Source: Maribacter polysaccharolyticus (GTDB lineage Bacteria > Bacteroidota > Bacteroidia > Flavobacteriales > Flavobacteriaceae). Taken from it: a DNA stretch of 64,000 nt. The notes beneath the pieces are model-generated. The model had not been told where the DNA came from and did no database searches. It saw nothing but the letters and a program-made list of their open reading frames with translations. Positions 60,165-64,000 of this stretch are shown in pieces. Position numbers and translations under genes: made by a program. The stretch spans positions 1-64,000 of the forward strand of contig NZ_JARBUY010000004.1 of assembly GCF_028882255.1 (NCBI RefSeq). Direction: 5' to 3'. How positions within the stretch are numbered: position 1 is the first letter of the stretch; each line of letters begins with the position of its first letter.

Positions 60165-62120
60165 ATGAAAAAGTTATTGATAATTATAGTATTTGCCTTT
60201 ACCACAAGTGGGTTTTCCCAAATTTTAGATCCCGTATCCTGGTCTACCTCTGTTGAAAAAATTTCCGATACCCATTATGAATTAATAAGTAAAGCCTCAA
60301 TTGAAACAGGTTGGCATCTATATTCCCAAAACGTTCCCGAAAATGGTCCAATACCAACTACGTTTTCCTATGATGACAGTGATGGTAGTTTTAAAATAAT
60401 TGACAATACAGAGGAAGAAATAGGGCATACGGTACACGACCCCGTTTTTGAAATGGAAATTAAATTTTTTGAAAATTCGGCCATTTTCAAACAAAAAGTA
60501 GAAGTTCGGCCAGGAACAAAAAGCATCAATGGATCTGTGGAATTTATGGTGTGTGACGATGCGCGCTGTTTACCACCCACCGAAATCGATTTGGTTTTTA
60601 GCCTCTCGGACAATTCAAAAACTGAAGCATCGGATACAACCACTAATATAATTTCACCTCGAAATTCCGTTAAAGCTTCGAAGAAAGGACTTTGGGGTAT
60701 ATTCTTCATTGCATTTCTATCAGGTTTTGCAGCGTTGTTGACACCCTGCGTATTTCCCATGATTCCAATGACGGTGAGTTTTTTTACCAAACAAAGTAAA
60801 ACCAAGGCAAAAGGCATAAAAAACGCCATTATTTATGGGGTTTGCATCATTGTTATTTATGTGTTATTAGGAACTGCAGTAACAGGTGTTTTTGGGGCCG
60901 ACGCCTTAAACGCTCTGGCAACCAATGTCTGGTTTAATATTATTTTCTTTTTTCTGCTAGTCGTTTTTGCAGTCTCGTTTTTAGGCGCTTTTGAAATTAT
61001 GTTACCAAATTCTTGGGCCAATAGCGTAGACTCAAAAGCCAATAGAGGTGGACTCATAGGTATCTTTTTTATGGCATTGGCATTGGCCATTGTGTCATTT
61101 TCATGTACTGGGCCCATTGTCGGTACCTTGTTGGTAGAAGCCGCATCCAAAGGAGGTTTAGCACCTATAATAGGGATGTTCGGTTTTTCATTGGCCATTG
61201 CATTACCCTTTGCATTATTTGCTGCCTTTCCAGGTTGGTTAAACTCATTGCCAAAATCCGGAAGTTGGCTAAATACGGTTAAAGTTGTTTTAGGTTTTTT
61301 AGAACTGGCCTTGGCATTTAAATTTTTATCACAAGCTGATTTGGTATTGCAAGCACATTTACTGGAACGTGAAGTATTTTTAGCCATCTGGATAGCCATT
61401 TTTGGAGCTTTGGCATTTTATTTATTTGGAAAAATACAATTACCTCACGATTCCCCACTAAACCATATATCGGTAGGTAGATTAGGTTTGGGATTGGTGG
61501 TACTATCATTCACCATCTATATGATTCCAGGGCTTTGGGGCGCACCATTAAATTTAATAAGTGCCTTCCCACCACCACAGGACTATAGCGAATCCCCTTA
61601 TGGTGTTGGGTTTTCTAAATTAGGGACAACAAATGTTTTAGACACTCAATTAGGTTTGCCCGATGGTGCCCACCTATTGGCACCACATGATATTTTAGCC
61701 TTTAATGATTATGATAAAGGCTTGGCATATGCTAAAGAAGTGAATAAACCGGTAATGATTGATTTTACAGGTTGGGCCTGTGTAAACTGTAGAAAAATGG
61801 AGCAAAACGTTTGGCCAAAACCTGAAGTATTGAACATCCTTAAAAATGATGTGGTTTTAATCTCATTATATGTTGATGATAAACGCCCGTTGGAACCCCA
61901 TGAAATAACGGCATCCCAATTAAAACCCGGGAAACAATTGAAATATATTGGTCAAAAATGGAGTGAATTGCAAACTTTAAGGTACAAGGCAAATTCGCAA
62001 CCATTTTATGTTCTGATGGATCACAGTGAAGAAAACTTAATAGACCCCGTTGCCTACACCCCAGATCCTAAAGCATATCACAATTGGCTGCATGAAGGAA
62101 TTAAAAACTTTAAACAATGA
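60165..62120 (+). CDS. dsbD: Thiol:disulfide interchange protein DsbD
   Basis: A 651-residue inner-membrane electron carrier. The start at 60165 gives a signal peptide; an in-frame start 7 codons upstream adds a short lead. The periplasmic alpha domain (about 20-145, with [12 protein letters not shown]) is followed by eight membrane segments holding [17 protein letters not shown] and [10 protein letters not shown], and a C-terminal thioredoxin domain with [14 protein letters not shown] (about 530-543). All three cysteine pairs needed to pass electrons from cytoplasmic thioredoxin to the periplasm are present. It should recharge the neighbouring TlpA proteins. Confidence 0.94.
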   Translation: MKKLLIIIVFAFTTSGFSQILDPVSWSTSVEKISDTHYELISKASIETGWHLYSQNVPENGPIPTTFSYDDSDGSFKIIDNTEEEIGHTVHDPVFEMEIKFFENSAIFKQKVEVRPGTKSINGSVEFMVCDDARCLPPTEIDLVFSLSDNSKTEASDTTTNIISPRNSVKASKKGLWGIFFIAFLSGFAALLTPCVFPMIPMTVSFFTKQSKTKAKGIKNAIIYGVCIIVIYVLLGTAVTGVFGADALNALATNVWFNIIFFFLLVVFAVSFLGAFEIMLPNSWANSVDSKANRGGLIGIFFMALALAIVSFSCTGPIVGTLLVEAASKGGLAPIIGMFGFSLAIALPFALFAAFPGWLNSLPKSGSWLNTVKVVLGFLELALAFKFLSQADLVLQAHLLEREVFLAIWIAIFGALAFYLFGKIQLPHDSPLNHISVGRLGLGLVVLSFTIYMIPGLWGAPLNLISAFPPPQDYSESPYGVGFSKLGTTNVLDTQLGLPDGAHLLAPHDILAFNDYDKGLAYAKEVNKPVMIDFTGWACVNCRKMEQNVWPKPEVLNILKNDVVLISLYVDDKRPLEPHEITASQLKPGKQLKYIGQKWSELQTLRYKANSQPFYVLMDHSEENLIDPVAYTPDPKAYHNWLHEGIKNFKQ

Positions 62121-62138
62121 TATTTTTATTATAGATAG

Positions 62139-63665
62139 ATGAATGTTATCAGAAATTTTCTAAAAGGGACATCAGATTCACGCCAAAAAGCGGTATCAAC
62201 ATCAAATCTTGAAACCTATTTTTCGGCATTTAGAGATCATGTAGTGGGTTTGGACAAGACATTCATATCCCCTTACGGAGAAAAAAAAATCATATATGCC
62301 GATTGGACCGCCAGCGGAAGACTATACAGACCCATTGAAGAAAAATTACTTTATGAAATTGGTCCGTTTGTTGCCAACACACATACCGAAACCTCAATAA
62401 CAGGAAGTGTGATGACGCATGCCTATCGTGATGCCAGAGCTATCATAAAAAGGCACGTTAACGCATCCAGTGATGATGTATTGTTAACCGAAGGTACCGG
62501 TATGACCGGGGCTATCAATAAGTTTCAGCGTATATTGGGCATTAAGGTCAACGAAAATCTGAAAGAACACACCCAAATTCCAGAAGAAAAAAGACCTATA
62601 GTTTTTGTGTCACACATGGAACATCACTCTAACCAAACCTCCTGGTTAGAAACCATTGCACGGGTTAAGGTCATTCCGTCCAATAGGGAAGGTTTGCCGT
62701 GTTTGGAAAGTTTGGAGCGACTACTACAAGAACACAGTCAAACGCCCATAAAAATAGCAGCAATTACAGGGTGTTCCAACGTAACGGGAATTAGAACACC
62801 TTACCACGGCATCGCTAAAATAATGCACCAAAATAACGGTTTGTGTTTTGTGGATTTTGCATGCTCAGCACCTTATGTCCAGATAGATATGCATCCTAAA
62901 AGCGAAGACGAATACTTAGATGCCATCACTTTTTCACCACATAAATTTTTAGGTGGCCCCGGAACAACAGGTGTTTTGATATTCAATAAAAAACTATATA
63001 AAAACCTAGTGCCCGATAACCCGGGAGGTGGAACCGTTTCCTATACCAATCCTTGGGGCGACCATGATTTTATAGATGATATAGAAACCCGCGAAGATGG
63101 TGGAACCCCTGGTTTTTTACAAGCCATTAGAATTGCACTTTCCATTAAGTTGAAGGAAAAAATGGGCATTGAAAACATCATGGAAAGAGAGCGCGAATTG
63201 AATACCATTATTTTTGAAAGACTATCAAAAATCAATAATTTAAACCTATTAGCACCTGATCACACAGAACGTTTAGGCGTGTTTTCATTTTATATAGAAA
63301 ATGCGCACTACAATTTAGTAGTAAAATTGTTGAATGACCGTTTTGGAATCCAAACCAGGGGTGGCTGTTCCTGTGCTGGTACGTATGGGCATTATTTATT
63401 GAATGTAGATCAGCCAACATCAAAATCCATTGAGTTAAAAATATTGGAGGGCTGTTTAATGGAGCGTCCGGGCTGGATACGTATGTCCATTCATCCGACC
63501 ATGACCAATGCCGAGATCGAGTTTATTTGTGATGCCATTGAGCAAGTGGCAAACAACTACAAAACATGGGAAGAAGATTACGAATATGACTTTATTAAAA
63601 ACGAGTATATCCATAAAGAAAATCATGATGTTGAGAATGGAATAATCAAGGGTTGGTTTGAATAG
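62139..63665 (+). CDS. Class V aminotransferase / cysteine desulfurase-like PLP enzyme
   Basis: A 508-residue cytoplasmic fold-type I PLP enzyme of the cysteine desulfurase/selenocysteine lyase superfamily (COG0520-like). SHMEHHSNQTSW at 158-169 and ITFSPHKFLGGPGTTGV (Schiff-base lysine K269) form the cofactor site; GGGTVSYTNP follows. Near the C-terminus RGGCSCAGTYGH (C410, C412) matches the position of the desulfurase active-site cysteine loop, but the exact chemistry is unproven. It is longer than SufS and lies 18 bases after dsbD. No suf or isc genes are near, so iron-sulfur assembly is unlikely to be its role. Confidence 0.85.
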   Translation: MNVIRNFLKGTSDSRQKAVSTSNLETYFSAFRDHVVGLDKTFISPYGEKKIIYADWTASGRLYRPIEEKLLYEIGPFVANTHTETSITGSVMTHAYRDARAIIKRHVNASSDDVLLTEGTGMTGAINKFQRILGIKVNENLKEHTQIPEEKRPIVFVSHMEHHSNQTSWLETIARVKVIPSNREGLPCLESLERLLQEHSQTPIKIAAITGCSNVTGIRTPYHGIAKIMHQNNGLCFVDFACSAPYVQIDMHPKSEDEYLDAITFSPHKFLGGPGTTGVLIFNKKLYKNLVPDNPGGGTVSYTNPWGDHDFIDDIETREDGGTPGFLQAIRIALSIKLKEKMGIENIMERERELNTIIFERLSKINNLNLLAPDHTERLGVFSFYIENAHYNLVVKLLNDRFGIQTRGGCSCAGTYGHYLLNVDQPTSKSIELKILEGCLMERPGWIRMSIHPTMTNAEIEFICDAIEQVANNYKTWEEDYEYDFIKNEYIHKENHDVENGIIKGWFE

Positions 63666-64000
63666 CCACAGTTGGTCTATTCTTTAATTATGATTATGAT
63701 AGCTTTTCGTTAAAATAATGGATTGTCATCTTTGAAGGTTCATTGTTTTCATTGCTTGATGTTAAGAATCATTTAGAGAACATTTAATGAATTTGGTTTA
63801 ATCCGGAATATTATTTAATCACCTGAAGACTAAACCTGCTTACGTTTTTACATAAGATATAGGTTTTTATACAGCATGGAACCCCTATAACATAGTTTGA
63901 AAAATGGAATTCTTGCTACCCATAACCCGAAGGTCGCCGGTTCATGTCAAGTCCCCTATATTGAATCAAAAGTCTTTCAATTTCCTAAAAGGCTTTTTAA
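63666..64000. other. Gene-free right edge of the island
   Basis: About 335 bases after the PLP enzyme. Apart from the tRNA copy at 63921-63956 and a T-rich tail that recalls the tRNA terminator, no gene, integrase or strong hairpin is seen. Confidence 0.5.
63921..63956 (+). repeat. Decayed tRNA-fMet 3' half (right copy)
   Basis: The 36 bases match 38255-38290 at 32 positions, in direct orientation. The anticodon CAT and the T-arm are recognisable, but mismatches in the T stem and the missing 5' half make it non-functional as a tRNA. It is followed by a segment resembling the tRNA's downstream terminator (AAAGTC...AAAAGGCTTTTT). Read as the distal attachment site of the island. Confidence 0.65.

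Noticed and set aside
63921-63956. Calling a second functional tRNA-Met here
   Set aside because: Only the 3' half is present and the T stem has mismatches; the 5' half and acceptor partner are missing.

Overview
The window looks like a chromosome segment of a marine-type member of the Flavobacteriaceae (Bacteroidota). The evidence is AT-leaning DNA, promoters of the Bacteroidota form (TTTG or TTG, about 19 bases, TAnnTTTG, as upstream of the tRNA at 38.1 kb), starts without Shine-Dalgarno sequences, many short-signal lipoproteins, and families typical of the phylum: SusC/SusD, FecI/FecR sigma pairs, TlpA reductases, GSCFA, DUF5522 and long lysyl-tRNA synthetases. The genus cannot be fixed from the sequence alone.

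Region A (1-38.2 kb) is ordinary chromosomal backbone with mostly housekeeping genes: a porin, rnhB, an OmpA protein, lipB, lysS, a DASS carboxylate transporter, hemL with a glucosaminidase and an ACC deaminase/D-cysteine desulfhydrase-like enzyme, an aromatic amino acid hydroxylase followed by a CE15 esterase, GSCFA-alaS, an M23-MerR-LemA-TPM-TPM run, der, and the agcS-trmH-era operon. The far left edge carries two tandem leftward promoters that resemble a stable-RNA promoter region; the gene they serve lies outside the window. The region ends with an arylsulfotransferase-type lipoprotein and an initiator tRNA-Met gene.

Region B (38.3-63.9 kb) is visibly more AT-rich. It is bracketed by the tRNA-fMet gene and a decayed direct copy of that tRNA's 3' half at 63,921-63,956 (32 of 36 bases identical), so it reads as a genomic island of about 25.7 kb integrated at tRNA-fMet. 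No integrase is left. Its first part (38.87-45.2 kb) is all on the minus strand: a ParE/ParD toxin-antitoxin pair, two small orphan proteins, a GH3 glycosidase with a PA14 domain and a TlpA lipoprotein. These units are separated by copies of a dispersed repeat, giving a cassette-like layout. A 39-codon relic of a type I restriction methyltransferase (HsdM N-terminus) follows.

The second part of the island (45.9-63.7 kb), all on the plus strand, is the most interesting system here: ECF sigma factor, FecR anti-sigma, SusC with an STN signalling domain, SusD, three TlpA-type thioredoxin proteins, an M16 zinc peptidase, DsbD, and a class V PLP enzyme resembling cysteine desulfurases. No glycoside hydrolase lies inside this plus-strand run. 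Taken together the genes suggest an inducible pathway that imports a cysteine-containing or disulfide-bonded peptide, reduces it, cleaves it, and possibly desulfurates the product. That function is inference from gene content; no substrate can be read from the sequence.
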